Assembly: GCA_028293625.1 (NCBI GenBank)
Contig: JAQGOL010000040.1
Coordinates: 179,694-243,693 of the forward strand
DNA from: Chthoniobacteraceae bacterium
GTDB taxonomy: Bacteria > Verrucomicrobiota > Verrucomicrobiia > Chthoniobacterales > Chthoniobacteraceae
Length of the DNA: 64,000 bases
Direction: 5' to 3'
Shown here: one piece after another, positions 1 through 10,294 of the stretch
Layout of the letters: every line of letters starts with the position of its first letter
Numbering within the stretch: position 1 is the stretch's first letter
Made by a program: the position numbers and the translations under genes
Notes under the pieces: generated by a model
Told to the model about the DNA's origin: nothing
Database searches by the model: none
The model's input: only the letters and a program-made list of their open reading frames with translations

Positions 1-661
1 CGAAAAACAAGCTAAGTTCCCGGCGAGTCACCATCGGCAGCGAAAAGGTGGTGTCCATCAGGATATACCGGCACACAGTCTTACCAGTGATCAGTCGCAG
101 AGCAGCGCCCAATTCGGCCGTCGAACGCAGCTGAATACCGACATTCGCGGTATCGGAAGCGCGGGGCAGAATGAGGTCTGCGAGCAGCTTTACGGCGGTG
201 TGCCCTTGGTGCGTCATCCGGTTTTTGAGTTCCCGGTAGTCAGATTGCTGAATTACCTCCAGTGGTGGGCATCCCGCTAGAGCCTCGAGTGCGGCGAGCC
301 ATCGAATCATTGCCTCGTCGGTGTTTTCGGGCAGCCAGATAAATTCGAGAGCGGGTTCCTCGAGCGCCTTTACCTCAACCAATCCATGCGTGGCATCGGT
401 GCGATACATCGTGCCCGACGCGCTCGCGACATAGACGAACGAATCCGCGTAGCTGAAGCTTGGATAGTCGCCGCTCCCATCGACGCCACCCATGTTGAAC
501 GGCTCAGCGGTAGTTGTGTGGGCAAAGCCGCGGATCCCTTTGCGGATGAAGTCCGCCTCCTCGTCATCAATCCGCTCCTTCGTCTCCCACCGGCTCATGT
601 CTTTCGCCATCACCGCGATTTTGCGACGAGCCATTTCGCGGATGTGAACCGTGTAAGCCAT
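1..661 (-). CDS. NurA-like nuclease domain protein, partial (cut by window edge)
   Basis: An open frame runs without a stop from an ATG at 661 to base 1, giving 220 residues of an unfinished protein. Residues 57-64 read NMGGVDGSG. This Asp-Gly-Ser, followed by a hydrophobic strand (SFVYVASASG), resembles motif I of the NurA 5'-3' nuclease fold. A second acidic strand, YILMDTTFSLP near residue 200, fits the later metal-binding motif. NurA proteins normally work with a HerA-type translocase; none is visible here. The start lies 2 bp after the stop of the transglycosylase gene, so the two are almost certainly co-transcribed. The coding frame is seen directly; the NurA assignment rests on two short motifs and is tentative. 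Confidence 0.55.
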   Translation of the reverse strand, partial: MAYTVHIREMARRKIAVMAKDMSRWETKERIDDEEADFIRKGIRGFAHTTTAEPFNMGGVDGSGDYPSFSYADSFVYVASASGTMYRTDATHGLVEVKALEEPALEFIWLPENTDEAMIRWLAALEALAGCPPLEVIQQSDYRELKNRMTHQGHTAVKLLADLILPRASDTANVGIQLRSTAELGAALRLITGKTVCRYILMDTTFSLPMVTRRELSLFF

Positions 662-663
662 GG

Positions 664-2787
664 TCAGACGGCCGCAAGAAGGGATAGCTCCATCTGGTCT
701 GCCACCAGGTCGGCACGATGCTTTAGAAAAGACACCGGTTCGCCACGGAGGATCTGCTGAAACAGGCGATAGAAGACGTAAGTGTTGTGGAAGCCTCGCC
801 GACGGTTTCGATTGTTCCCACGAAAGATGGCGACCTCAACCCCCGAACTCTCGCAGATCGCGCAACCGCACTTTTCCCAAGGACGATCAGTCAGCGTTCT
901 GCGGTATGCATCTGTCATGTCAACTCGATCCGAAGTCACGAACTGATCGTATTCCAACAAGGCCGCGAGACACGCTTCGATGGACACACTGCGTTGTCCT
1001 AAACCGCGCACCGCGCGCAAAGCTTCTTGTTCCAAGCGCGTGACCTTGTCCTGAGTCAGCCCGCCGTGTTCCTCCATGTGCTTGGCTCGAAAACTCTTTC
1101 CCGCTTCTGGAATTCGTAGCGCGGCGTAAGGCCCATCAAACGACGTGTAACTTTGATTGATGCGCATCCACGCTTGGCGCAGAAACGACGCACTATCCAC
1201 AGACTGAATACCGGCTTCAGCGAAGGTGTTCAGTGCATCGAGCCGGGCGACTCCTAAGAGATGGATACGGACGTTCATCGGAACCTTCTCCCGAACCTTG
1301 CGAACAACTTGAAGGATTTCGCGAGAGTTACTCCTGACCATCCCACCAAGGGCGAGATAGCGGTAGCCCATCTTCACGTATTGCTCAGCCGCGGAGGCGT
1401 AAGACTCGGCATCCCAGCCTTGGACAGCACCGATAGGTTCCCATTTTAGCCCCGCCTTGTGATGCTGCTTTAGAAATTCTTCCGCATTTTGGATGGTGAG
1501 GTCGTAGCGAAACTGCTTCTGCGCCTCGGTCGCGCTGACGATGAGGTGATCCACGGAAACGCCAAGATCGAAATCGAGCCGCGTGTAGTAGTCGAGCACG
1601 TCCTCTGTTGTGTAGGGTGGGCGCTCCTGCATGATGTAGTCGAACGCGCCGCAATCGCCCATGATGGGATACTGGCGTGGCACGCGCAGGAAGCGATGAA
1701 CTCCCAGGGCATTGATGCGCTCCTTCTTCTTTTTACTCTTCTCCGCGACTGCGCGGGACACGAGGAGACCGTCGTAGTTCGGCTCGGGATACATCTGGTG
1801 CGCATAAACCTGGTTCGACCAGTCGCCCGTTCCTCCGGAATGCGTGTCGTTGCGAAAGTCGTAATCCGGGTCCACGAGATCGTCCCATTCCGGGATGAAG
1901 TAACGCAGCTTCGAGCGATGCGGCTTTTGCCACCACGAGTCGGGAATGTTGATGACGCGATCCACCGATGCATTGGCGCGCATTGCCGTGCGCGTGCTTT
2001 TCTTAGCAAACGCCACCGCGTCGACATCGAGCAATGCCAGCACATCCGTCGTCGGGTCCATGATTTTTGAAATCAGCTCCGGTTCGATCGCCAGCTTTTC
2101 GAGCAGCCGCTTCGCAATCTCGCCCTTCAAGCCGATCAACGCGCATGAGAACCGCTTTGCCTCGAGATTTGAGAGCGTCACGACCCGCACATTTGCCAAA
2201 CGTGGCAGTTTCTTGGCCATGCCTGTGCCGCATAACAGCAAAGTAGGTCCTCCGAACTTCACCGCTACGTCCAGTGCACATGGCTTGAGATAATTGTCAC
2301 CGAGCAGGATCAATCCAAAGTCATAATGCTGCGCGACTAACTTCCGAAACGCCTCCGGCACATCGAGCGCCTTCGCCCAATCAGCGAGTTCCTTCGTCTT
2401 CATCGTGGCAAAGGTGCATTCGTAAGGGGCGATCCTCCGATTTTCCGGGATGATACCGTAGCCGGCGGACAGAACGTGCAGATCGAGACGGGTCGTCCCC
2501 GCCGTCGCGCTCTGACGAAAAGCCGTCACGCCACGCATCAAACGGACGTGCTGCTCACCGGTGTAAATTTCCCCGGCCGTCCGAAGTAATTCCTTCAGCT
2601 CCCCTTCCCGTTTAATCACATGCGCTGCCCCTCGCTGAAAATCGTCCAGCACGAGCTGTTGTGGATTTTCCACCGCTTTCTCGCCTGTACAGGAGGTGAG
2701 AGTTAAAATTTGCACGGCGGGGTGGGATTGAAAGTCATTTGGAGAATCCCCTGAATAGGATGTTCCCACCCAGGGAACAAGGGACAT
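664..2787 (-). CDS. dpdA: DpdA-type DNA-guanine transglycosylase fused to an N-terminal YaaA/DpdC-like domain
   Basis: The 707-residue protein has two parts. Residues about 25-220 resemble the YaaA/DUF328-DUF6884 fold (LTLTSCTGEKA at 28-38, HVLSAGYGIIP at 104-114). That fold is shared with DpdC, which converts preQ0 to the 2'-deoxy-amido form in DNA. Residues about 365-700 form a tRNA-guanine-transglycosylase barrel: GDCGAF at 377-382 carries the general Asp (D378), SVDSASF carries the nucleophile candidate D531, and C640, C642, C645 and H667 form a zinc site. DpdA enzymes insert 7-deazapurines into DNA in the dpd modification-restriction system. No preQ0 biosynthesis genes (queC, queD, queE, folE) are visible. 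It follows the sacsin-like gene by 107 bp and precedes the NurA-like gene by 2 bp. Family assignment is good; the fused activity is inference. Confidence 0.82.
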   Translation of the reverse strand: MSLVPWVGTSYSGDSPNDFQSHPAVQILTLTSCTGEKAVENPQQLVLDDFQRGAAHVIKREGELKELLRTAGEIYTGEQHVRLMRGVTAFRQSATAGTTRLDLHVLSAGYGIIPENRRIAPYECTFATMKTKELADWAKALDVPEAFRKLVAQHYDFGLILLGDNYLKPCALDVAVKFGGPTLLLCGTGMAKKLPRLANVRVVTLSNLEAKRFSCALIGLKGEIAKRLLEKLAIEPELISKIMDPTTDVLALLDVDAVAFAKKSTRTAMRANASVDRVINIPDSWWQKPHRSKLRYFIPEWDDLVDPDYDFRNDTHSGGTGDWSNQVYAHQMYPEPNYDGLLVSRAVAEKSKKKKERINALGVHRFLRVPRQYPIMGDCGAFDYIMQERPPYTTEDVLDYYTRLDFDLGVSVDHLIVSATEAQKQFRYDLTIQNAEEFLKQHHKAGLKWEPIGAVQGWDAESYASAAEQYVKMGYRYLALGGMVRSNSREILQVVRKVREKVPMNVRIHLLGVARLDALNTFAEAGIQSVDSASFLRQAWMRINQSYTSFDGPYAALRIPEAGKSFRAKHMEEHGGLTQDKVTRLEQEALRAVRGLGQRSVSIEACLAALLEYDQFVTSDRVDMTDAYRRTLTDRPWEKCGCAICESSGVEVAIFRGNNRNRRRGFHNTYVFYRLFQQILRGEPVSFLKHRADLVADQMELSLLAAV

Positions 2788-2894
2788 TGCACCAAGAATT
2801 CCCCAGAAGACAGAAGTGTTGGAGTCGGGTTTCAGGAGCCCCTTCCAGGCTGAAGCCCGCCTTCACGTACTCATGAGACTGATTAACTGATTGA

Positions 2895-5800
2895 TTAATC
2901 AAGTCCATTGGCAGCCAGCAGTTGCATGTAACGTGGGTCGTAAACGAGATTTTTGGACGAATCGCCTCCATCGAATAGCACTTTGAGGTGCAAAGTGGAG
3001 CCGGAGTGGTTTGCATGGACGATCTCCCCTTCGCCGTCATCATCTTTAAAGAGTTTCATTCCTACCTTCGGCTCCAAGGGATGGAATTCGACGGGCTCGC
3101 CACATTCGCTCCAGCCGCGATCAAACCGAAATTGGGTAATCTTTTCGACGGGATTCTGAATCGCATGTATGCGGACCAACTTCGAATCGAGCGCATTCTC
3201 CACCACGTAGAGCCAGAATTCGTCGCCCCTCTCCCATCCTTCCTCAAATTGAATTGAGGATAGCGGCACGCCATTATTACCCCACTCTCCGTTAATGCCC
3301 TTTACCTCTATGTATCGCTCGACGATGCGACCACGCCTAGACTCAACGTCGTAGCCCGCGTTCGCGTGTGCCATATTCTGCGGCCTTCGGCCTTGGCTCC
3401 GCTCATACTGGAGCACCCAGCCCACGGCCGCGTTTCCAACCCGATGATTGATCGGAACTTCGTCATCACTCGCGTCACCGTTGCGCCGCTGCTCCACCTG
3501 CTTCTCATTCTTCGGACGGGAAATCCAAAGATCGTCTTGCCTCTTTGGCGTGTTGTGAGGTTGAAGTTTGCCGGTGCTTCCATTTCCGGTGCCCGGAAGC
3601 ATCCGTCCTCGACGTTCGCCACCGCCGCCGCCACTACTAGCAGCAGTTTGTTTTCTGACTTCATTCTGCCCAGACTCTCTGGCGCGCCCATTCTGAGGGT
3701 GTTGCTCATCTTCGCTGGACTCGTCCGATTCCTCCTCAGGCCCCTTAGTCTCCTGAGATCGATCATTGCCACCTGCCACAGGACCATCGGTCAGGTCTTC
3801 AGATCTAGTTTTCAGATTCGTCTCTTCCAAAAGGTCGGTCTCCTCGTCGCCATCTCCAGAGGATTCGTCGAACTCAATTTCGTGAGCCGGGTCGGCAGCT
3901 GTCCCAGAATCAAATTCTCCTTGGGCAATCTGCGGAATCCGTCGGCGATCCAAGCGAGAACTAATTTCCGCCGTTGGCCAACGGAGAATGGCGGCGAGGT
4001 CACCTTTATCGATTTGTTCATCCGACGCCAATAGCTCGTTCAAGGCTAACGCGAGTTGATCTGGCAAATCGTCACTAGCTGATTCAGCGAGGCAAACAAC
4101 ACAAGAGTCCCTATCATTGAGCGACACGCAAAAATCTTCGTCAGTTTTAGCTAGATCAAAAACTTGCCCGCCAAATTCAACCTGATTTGCACACCTAAGC
4201 TTTACCACTGGTTTTAACTCAATGATCTCCGGCAGTTCAATCGTGGCTCCTGCAAATCCGTATTGGTGATTAGCAAGTCGGCGAAATCCATCAAGAAATT
4301 CATCATTTGTTAATACGACCTCCAGCCGACTGCACTCATTGCGAAAAGCCGCTGCTTGGCTGTCTTCCAAAGCACAATCCACGATCTTCTGCAAAAGTTG
4401 GCTGACACGTGCAATATTAAGGCGTTCGATGAGGAGTTCGGGAGTGTTGCGGTGCAGAAAACGCAAATGGAGTGCTGGCACCATACTCTTTTCGAGCCAC
4501 GCATCATCCAAATGCAATACATCCTGCGATCTGGCGACGTAGCCGAAGCGATCCAGAACCGGACACGAGTTTAACACAGTCTCACCTGAAATCAGAAGCG
4601 TCATAGCGGCCTGAATCGCAAGAAACTGCTTCGCATCTCCTTCTTCGAGTTTCACGCCATTACCCGCGCGCGTAGCGATACTGGACAAAACCTCAATGTA
4701 ATCCTCGATCCCTGGGTAGGCCCGGCGCCCGAGACGATCAAGTGCATCTGCCAGCCACGCTCTACTTTTTCCGCCCGGCACGTAATTTATCTTCCACGGA
4801 GCGAGACAAACCGGCGCGGAGCGGAAAAGATCGCAGGGTTTATAAAAACGATGCCGTTCGGGGTGATAGACGCAGGCAATCTCGCGTATCGTATAAAAGG
4901 CCTCATGCGCACTCGCCGCAGTATCTGCTTCATCAAAATCGAGCCGGCCGAAATACTCAAGAATCACGCGCGCTGGGGTTGAAACACGTTTGTGTTCCAC
5001 CTCGTTTAGCTCTCGCGCGCCATATGGTTTAAGAAGTATCTGAAGATGGGCGACGACCAGCGCTGGATCAGGCTGCTCGCGAAAACCAAGCTCTTCACGC
5101 ATCTCGGCTGACGGCGCTCTGCGTCCCTGCTTAAGAAGCGGGGCTTGGGACGCCACCAAGTTACCTTGCTCTGCGAGAAAAACCATCGACGGTTGATACA
5201 ACCGGTCTTCCGGTGCCACTGGCGATCCAAACAGCTGTAAGCGGTCCAGATCACGCACAACAGGGCACCAAGCCAGATCACTTAGGAACTCCGCAAACGT
5301 AACCTCGTTTGAGTCCGAATCATCAACAATCTCTTCCCGAAGCGAGTTCCAATGTTCCGTCACGTGGGCCAGAAACAACTCTACTTGTCTTGCCTCAATC
5401 GCCGTCAAACTACGATTTAATGCCGTTACACTTAATCTCAAAATAATGTCTGCCAGGTCCTGTGGCCGCGGCATCTTGGCGAGTTGAAAACCGCGAAAGA
5501 AACCCACCCAGATATCTTTTTGGTCTGCGTAGAACTCCAAATCTGGAAACGCTGCACCTTCCCCGATAACTGTCTTCACTAATTCCTGACAGGCTGGGTC
5601 GTAAACCTCAGAAATTGAAGATAATAGACCGTTGGTTGTCCGAACAAGCGGTGTTTTTCCAAGTAACGCTAAAAGCTGCTTACATTCGACTTCACTACAA
5701 TCATTGAGAATCGAATTCCATTCATCCCGTATCCATCTTAACAGCAGCAGCTGTTCGTTGGATTCCCTCGTCTCGTACGACTTCAAGACGTAATCACACA

Positions 5801-8468
5801 GCAGCGTGCGCCGATTTAGTTCCGCCACGCCAAGGAGCTCGATCAAGCCGCGCCACCCTGATTCGCGCAGTAAGCGAACCGGCAATTTAACCTCCGGCGA
5901 GCTAAATGCTCCCGGTAAAAAACAAGAGTTGCTAATGCCCGCAAACGTCCGGGTTTGATCCTCGAATAGAGGAAGCTGCCGCAATTTCGCGAGAAGATCT
6001 GCATCCTGCGCGATCGTATCGAGAGCCTCAGTTGATGACAGGAAACAGAGCAGAGGCTCCACAACCTCCGTACGCGCCCAGGCTTCCTGTTTTTCCGCCA
6101 GCTCCTCAATCTCAGATGTTAGGCTGTCGGCAAGATCCTTCGGAGTCAGATACCAAACACGTTCGTAATTCGAAGCAAATCGTTCTAAGTTCTTCGACAG
6201 TGCATCATCGCTGAGCAGGAAATGCAGAACACCGACTTCCTTCAGAATGCGACAAAGAGCCTTTTGAGGAGACTTTACGAGTAATGGCGTCTGATACGCC
6301 CCCGGGTGATGCAACCGTCCGTCGTCCCCCGGAATCAACTGCATCTTATCTATGATGTCACTCTCAGGTTTTTCGTCCGTCGAAACCGCATTCAATTCTG
6401 CGAGAACGTTGGTTATCCACTGTCGATTGGGAGGCTTCGGGCCGCTTAAATCCCAAACGGCATCGTTGTCTGTTGTTGACCCCGTTACACGAGGCACAAG
6501 CTGCGCAATATGAACCCCTGTCATTCGCATCGCTCCTGTCCCAGGGCGCAATGAGAGGGCCACTGCACTGGCGAGCTTTTCGTCCAGAAACCAGTCAGAG
6601 AAAGTTGCGAAGATGTCGCGTTGGCGAGCCGTGCCAATAAATCTCACTACCGGATCACCAAAGCCCAGCGTGTGCAGTTTTCCATCGGCACAAAGCGCGA
6701 GCGGCAGCCCTTTCCAATCGTTAAACGTCGGATCGTCCAGCAGAAATGTAATAACAGCTTCGACTTGGGATCGGATTCTCAGACCCGGATAAGGCACCTC
6801 GGCTAGAGGTAGCCCAATATCGTGGTCCGTATGGAAATGGTCACGAATGTCGGAACTATCCAAATTTGCTGGAGCGTCTCCCCCAAGTCCGTCGATGACG
6901 AAATCCGGGATTATTGGCTGGGGAATCAGAAATTTCTCCGCCACCAGGCACGCAAGTAAATGAGGTTGATTTTCCGGAAGAGGAACCAGGTTGGCGGCCG
7001 GATACCATACACCATCCACACATCGAAAAAACGGAAGAGGCGCAATCTTCGAATAGACTGAGGGCGATAATTTAGCCAGTGGTCCAGTGATAACGCCTAC
7101 TGGGCTAGGAAACTTCAAATAGAGCGCTTCTGCCTCACCATTCTCCGCCTCCTGGTCGAGATCGTGCTCTTTAACAAATTCCAGTGCTTGGCAATATGCT
7201 TCAGCGACGCCGTCCTCAATAAGCAAGTCGTTCCACAGTCCTCTCGCCCGCTTATGCAGATCTTCACCCGCAGTGTGTGAGGTGATATCCGAGCGTCCGG
7301 AGTCAATGTCGAATGAGCCATGGAGTTGTACAGGAAATGTGCCGTGTTTCGCGCCGAGCGGGAGAAAACAGCAGACCTGCCCATCAATGGACGGCAACCT
7401 AATTCCGCCCCGCTCAAGACAAACAGCAACACCGGCGCTAGGTATCGCCTTTTCGTGGTGTAGACGGAGTGCGCGAGCCTGATCCACCAATCTCCCATCC
7501 TTACCAGCGTAAAGCCCAGTTATTACGCGCCACTTCACTGACCGGCCAGACAAGCTCTGACCTTCTGTTACCTTAATTTCGTGGAGAAATGAGGTAGTAA
7601 TTCGACCCTCGGGAGCTGATGAGATCTCATCCAAAGCTTGCTCCACGGTGCCAATGAGAACGTCATTCACCTTTTCTCTGCCCACACGAACGTCCTCTGG
7701 ATTTAGGGTCTCAATCTCGAGAAGTGGAATGCGCTTGGATGTTTTTGGATCAACTCGATAGCAGCCGATAAATTCGAGGTTCTTCAAAAATAGCATGACC
7801 GAATCTGCGATATCTAACAGTCCCGAGACTAAAATATCGAAGATCTCGGGGCCAAACACCACGCTGGAAATCGCACCCCTCGTCTGTTCGACGTGATTCT
7901 GGCTGCGCAAAGGAAGCCGAAAAATCGTACCTTCGTGATGAGGCTCTTTTCCGCTGAAGCATCCCGGAATGAACAGATCGAGAAACTGCGAGTTTTCCTT
8001 AACTACTTCATCATCGAGACGCCACTTCTCTCCGCTGTCGCCTCGACCAACTATTGTAGCGCACGGATCAAATAAACACAGATCGTTTCCTGTTAACAAC
8101 AGCGGGAAGTCCGTCAGATTATAGACCGAATTAAAACCTAACCCGAATCGGCCTGTCTTCCCAGCCGCCTCAATCTTCTCACTATCAGCAAGACGCTGAA
8201 TGTTCTCGAGATCTTCCGGCGAAAATGTCTTGTCGTTCGCGGCAATGATTGCCGGTCCACCAAGCATTCGCATTCCTGGAAGCGGAGCGTTCACTTCGCC
8301 GCGATCACGCGGATCCAAAATCAGGAGAATTTCGCGAGCGCCACCGTCGTCGGCATTTTGAATGAGCTCTTTTAAGATCCCAACGTCACACGGATAATCT
8401 CGGATCAGTTTTCTGATGGCAACAGACACCGGTTGCCTTTGCCCGAATTTTTCACGAACAGAACTCAT
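2895..8468 (-). CDS. Giant sacsin/NO VEIN-like GHKL ATPase with C-terminal DUF3883-like domain
   Basis: The 1857-residue protein starts with an Hsp90/sacsin-type GHKL ATPase domain. The N-box LKELIQNADDGGA lies at residues 32-44 and the glycine box TGRFGLGFNSVYN lies near 104-116. The middle about 1,300 residues are leucine-rich and not recognised. An acidic, low-complexity linker (about 1520-1640) leads to a C-terminal segment with IEVKG (near 1720) and FWLYVVEN, typical of DUF3883, a restriction-endonuclease-like fold. Arabidopsis NO VEIN and bacterial defence-island proteins share this order of domains. Transcription runs into dpdA 107 bp downstream, suggesting one operon. Its role may be nucleotide-dependent sensing plus nucleic-acid cleavage, but that is inferred from family context. 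By eye the base composition is less GC-rich than the conjugation genes, consistent with separate acquisition. Confidence 0.85.
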   Translation of the reverse strand: MSSVREKFGQRQPVSVAIRKLIRDYPCDVGILKELIQNADDGGAREILLILDPRDRGEVNAPLPGMRMLGGPAIIAANDKTFSPEDLENIQRLADSEKIEAAGKTGRFGLGFNSVYNLTDFPLLLTGNDLCLFDPCATIVGRGDSGEKWRLDDEVVKENSQFLDLFIPGCFSGKEPHHEGTIFRLPLRSQNHVEQTRGAISSVVFGPEIFDILVSGLLDIADSVMLFLKNLEFIGCYRVDPKTSKRIPLLEIETLNPEDVRVGREKVNDVLIGTVEQALDEISSAPEGRITTSFLHEIKVTEGQSLSGRSVKWRVITGLYAGKDGRLVDQARALRLHHEKAIPSAGVAVCLERGGIRLPSIDGQVCCFLPLGAKHGTFPVQLHGSFDIDSGRSDITSHTAGEDLHKRARGLWNDLLIEDGVAEAYCQALEFVKEHDLDQEAENGEAEALYLKFPSPVGVITGPLAKLSPSVYSKIAPLPFFRCVDGVWYPAANLVPLPENQPHLLACLVAEKFLIPQPIIPDFVIDGLGGDAPANLDSSDIRDHFHTDHDIGLPLAEVPYPGLRIRSQVEAVITFLLDDPTFNDWKGLPLALCADGKLHTLGFGDPVVRFIGTARQRDIFATFSDWFLDEKLASAVALSLRPGTGAMRMTGVHIAQLVPRVTGSTTDNDAVWDLSGPKPPNRQWITNVLAELNAVSTDEKPESDIIDKMQLIPGDDGRLHHPGAYQTPLLVKSPQKALCRILKEVGVLHFLLSDDALSKNLERFASNYERVWYLTPKDLADSLTSEIEELAEKQEAWARTEVVEPLLCFLSSTEALDTIAQDADLLAKLRQLPLFEDQTRTFAGISNSCFLPGAFSSPEVKLPVRLLRESGWRGLIELLGVAELNRRTLLCDYVLKSYETRESNEQLLLLRWIRDEWNSILNDCSEVECKQLLALLGKTPLVRTTNGLLSSISEVYDPACQELVKTVIGEGAAFPDLEFYADQKDIWVGFFRGFQLAKMPRPQDLADIILRLSVTALNRSLTAIEARQVELFLAHVTEHWNSLREEIVDDSDSNEVTFAEFLSDLAWCPVVRDLDRLQLFGSPVAPEDRLYQPSMVFLAEQGNLVASQAPLLKQGRRAPSAEMREELGFREQPDPALVVAHLQILLKPYGARELNEVEHKRVSTPARVILEYFGRLDFDEADTAASAHEAFYTIREIACVYHPERHRFYKPCDLFRSAPVCLAPWKINYVPGGKSRAWLADALDRLGRRAYPGIEDYIEVLSSIATRAGNGVKLEEGDAKQFLAIQAAMTLLISGETVLNSCPVLDRFGYVARSQDVLHLDDAWLEKSMVPALHLRFLHRNTPELLIERLNIARVSQLLQKIVDCALEDSQAAAFRNECSRLEVVLTNDEFLDGFRRLANHQYGFAGATIELPEIIELKPVVKLRCANQVEFGGQVFDLAKTDEDFCVSLNDRDSCVVCLAESASDDLPDQLALALNELLASDEQIDKGDLAAILRWPTAEISSRLDRRRIPQIAQGEFDSGTAADPAHEIEFDESSGDGDEETDLLEETNLKTRSEDLTDGPVAGGNDRSQETKGPEEESDESSEDEQHPQNGRARESGQNEVRKQTAASSGGGGGERRGRMLPGTGNGSTGKLQPHNTPKRQDDLWISRPKNEKQVEQRRNGDASDDEVPINHRVGNAAVGWVLQYERSQGRRPQNMAHANAGYDVESRRGRIVERYIEVKGINGEWGNNGVPLSSIQFEEGWERGDEFWLYVVENALDSKLVRIHAIQNPVEKITQFRFDRGWSECGEPVEFHPLEPKVGMKLFKDDDGEGEIVHANHSGSTLHLKVLFDGGDSSKNLVYDPRYMQLLAANGLD

Positions 8469-9334
8469 CGACGAAGTTTTAATATTAATACGTTAACTAC
8501 TTTTTGCAGTTCTTCCATTTCGCAATTAACACTAGTTATTTTTCAATCAATCGAACTTTGATTTTCGCGCATAGAACGAGAGGGCCCCTAGGATGATTGA
8601 CGTGAGCACAACGATGGCCAGTTGCGGTGAACGAAAGCGAAGGACACATCACATAATGAGGTGTCGGCACACTCTGCAGTGAGGCGTAAAGGAGAAGTCT
8701 GATCATCTGGGGTGGATGGTCGACGAGGGATAGCGTTTGTCGCGCGTTTTGCAAGCACTAGTATGCACAGAATGCCGGCTACACAGAGTGCGGCCTATTC
8801 AACGACCAAAAAATCAACGCTGGAATACAGGATGCGCGAATTAATTCAATAGGCTGATATACCATTTTGTTCGATGTTTAGTTTTTTGATTGACATCGCG
8901 GCCTCCTGAGAACGATTATATTATATAATAATATACACTGATTAACCACTCACCAACTCACAGCAATAATGCTCGTTCAATTACTCCAGCCTTGGAGCAA
9001 AATCTAACGGTTCACAGAACACGGTCGGAGGGTGAGCGAAGAGCCAATTAGTATGCTTACAAAATGGAGCTTCTAAAACTGCATACTCACGGGTTCCAAG
9101 GCAATTTCCCTGCGCAATGCATAACTATCATCTACTGGGCATAGAGCGCTGATATACCAACGAGTTCCTCAGCTTGCATTGCTAACGCGCAATTGCACGA
9201 GTAACAGTTTCAGGCAGCGTGATTGCCGGGTTCGAAACTTTGGATATCGGCATGGCACGGAAAGAAATCTCACATTTACTCGACGGCTGCTGGCTTGCTT
9301 GAAGATTACGTTATTTGAATGCTTGTAGGGAGGA
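8469..9334. other. Gene-poor stretch between two defence-like operons
   Basis: About 870 bp with no convincing reading frame on either strand. It contains an AT-rich patch (8911-8936) with overlapping TATAAT-like words and a 7-bp inverted repeat AGTATGC/GCATACT at 9050-9087. It must hold the promoter of the sacsin-like operon near its left end. The rest may be eroded sequence or encode a small RNA; nothing decides between these. Confidence 0.4.
8890..8919 (+). promoter_or_regulatory. Sigma-70-like promoter, no obvious downstream gene
   Basis: TTGACA at 8890-8895 is followed after 18 bp by GATTAT at 8914-8919, inside an AT-rich patch. It points rightward into the gene-poor stretch, where no ORF follows, so it would drive a small RNA or be a relic. 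The AT-rich patch also supplies -10-like words on the other strand, so orientation is uncertain. Confidence 0.25.
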
Positions 9335-10294
9335 TCACTTCTTCGTCAGCTTGGGACCGAAATAAGCGATGAACATCCGTCGACTTTCGAACGGCGGCGG
9401 CCACTCAAAATGGAGTCGGAAGACATTGGTCCTTATTTTTCCGTGCCAGTAGCACCAAAGATATTCCCCAGAGCAAGGATGACAAAAACGCATGCGCAAA
9501 TTGAACTCTGAATCATTTTTCTCACTCTGAGACGCGTCACTGAACCGATCACTGGTCAACCACTCCGAGCAAAGTTTATTGTAGCGTTCTATATCGTTTT
9601 TGCTCAACGCTTCGACAATAGCGTTCAACGCCGCGAGCAACTCTTTGCCACGCTTCGCGATGGCAGGAATAAAAGTGCTTCCCAGTTGCCCCAGGATGTC
9701 TTTGCGAATGATGGCGAGCTGCCCGCAATGGCTTTGAGCCCAGTGGATGAGCGTCTCATAACTATCCAAGGTCGACTCGCAAGCCTTTGCAAAGCTTGCT
9801 ACTTCCTCCAGAGTCACCGCGTTATCAAGCAAAAAAGAAATCGTCCCATATGGCCCTTGATGCCACGTAACTGTCAACTTGGTAGGGGTATAGGAGCTAT
9901 TAGGCAACGACACCATCACAGGATGATCGCCTTCCCGAGAAAGGTGAGCCGCCTCGGCAAGCGCCGTCTCCGTAACAGGCTTCCCCTCACATTCAAAATA
10001 TTCCTGATCGCTATGCCGCGCTGGTCGATCCCAGAAGGGGCCTTGTTTATCCAGCCACACGAGGAGGCGTTGACGCTGCTGCGGCGACAGCGACTTGAGT
10101 GCCTCTTGGACTGTGGGGACAAAGCCCACTAACGCCCGGCGAAAGTTGTATCCCACCTCCAGCCCTGCCCCAAAATCATTGAGCAAGGAATGGACTTCCA
10201 TGCAGAAGCGGATGCAATGACGGAAGTCGTCCGCGCTTGCACATTGCCCATGCCAGGAGGCGTCGTTGAAAAGAAAACGACGGCTCAGTCCCAT
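9335..10294 (-). CDS. Unrecognised 319-residue protein, third gene of a DUF262-ATPase operon
   Basis: I do not recognise the family. The protein is soluble, with no signal peptide or membrane span. A central helical region (about 150-245) is followed by a Cys/Trp-rich tail (FCHPC, YLWCYWHGKI) and an ending with HFEWPPPFESRR and YFGPKL. Its ATG overlaps the end of the ATPase gene by 10 bp, so translation is coupled to it. Being the last gene of a coupled ParB-like/ATPase operon beside another defence-like block, it is a candidate effector or substrate-recognition subunit. That role is inference only. Confidence 0.7.
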   Translation of the reverse strand: MGLSRRFLFNDASWHGQCASADDFRHCIRFCMEVHSLLNDFGAGLEVGYNFRRALVGFVPTVQEALKSLSPQQRQRLLVWLDKQGPFWDRPARHSDQEYFECEGKPVTETALAEAAHLSREGDHPVMVSLPNSSYTPTKLTVTWHQGPYGTISFLLDNAVTLEEVASFAKACESTLDSYETLIHWAQSHCGQLAIIRKDILGQLGSTFIPAIAKRGKELLAALNAIVEALSKNDIERYNKLCSEWLTSDRFSDASQSEKNDSEFNLRMRFCHPCSGEYLWCYWHGKIRTNVFRLHFEWPPPFESRRMFIAYFGPKLTKK

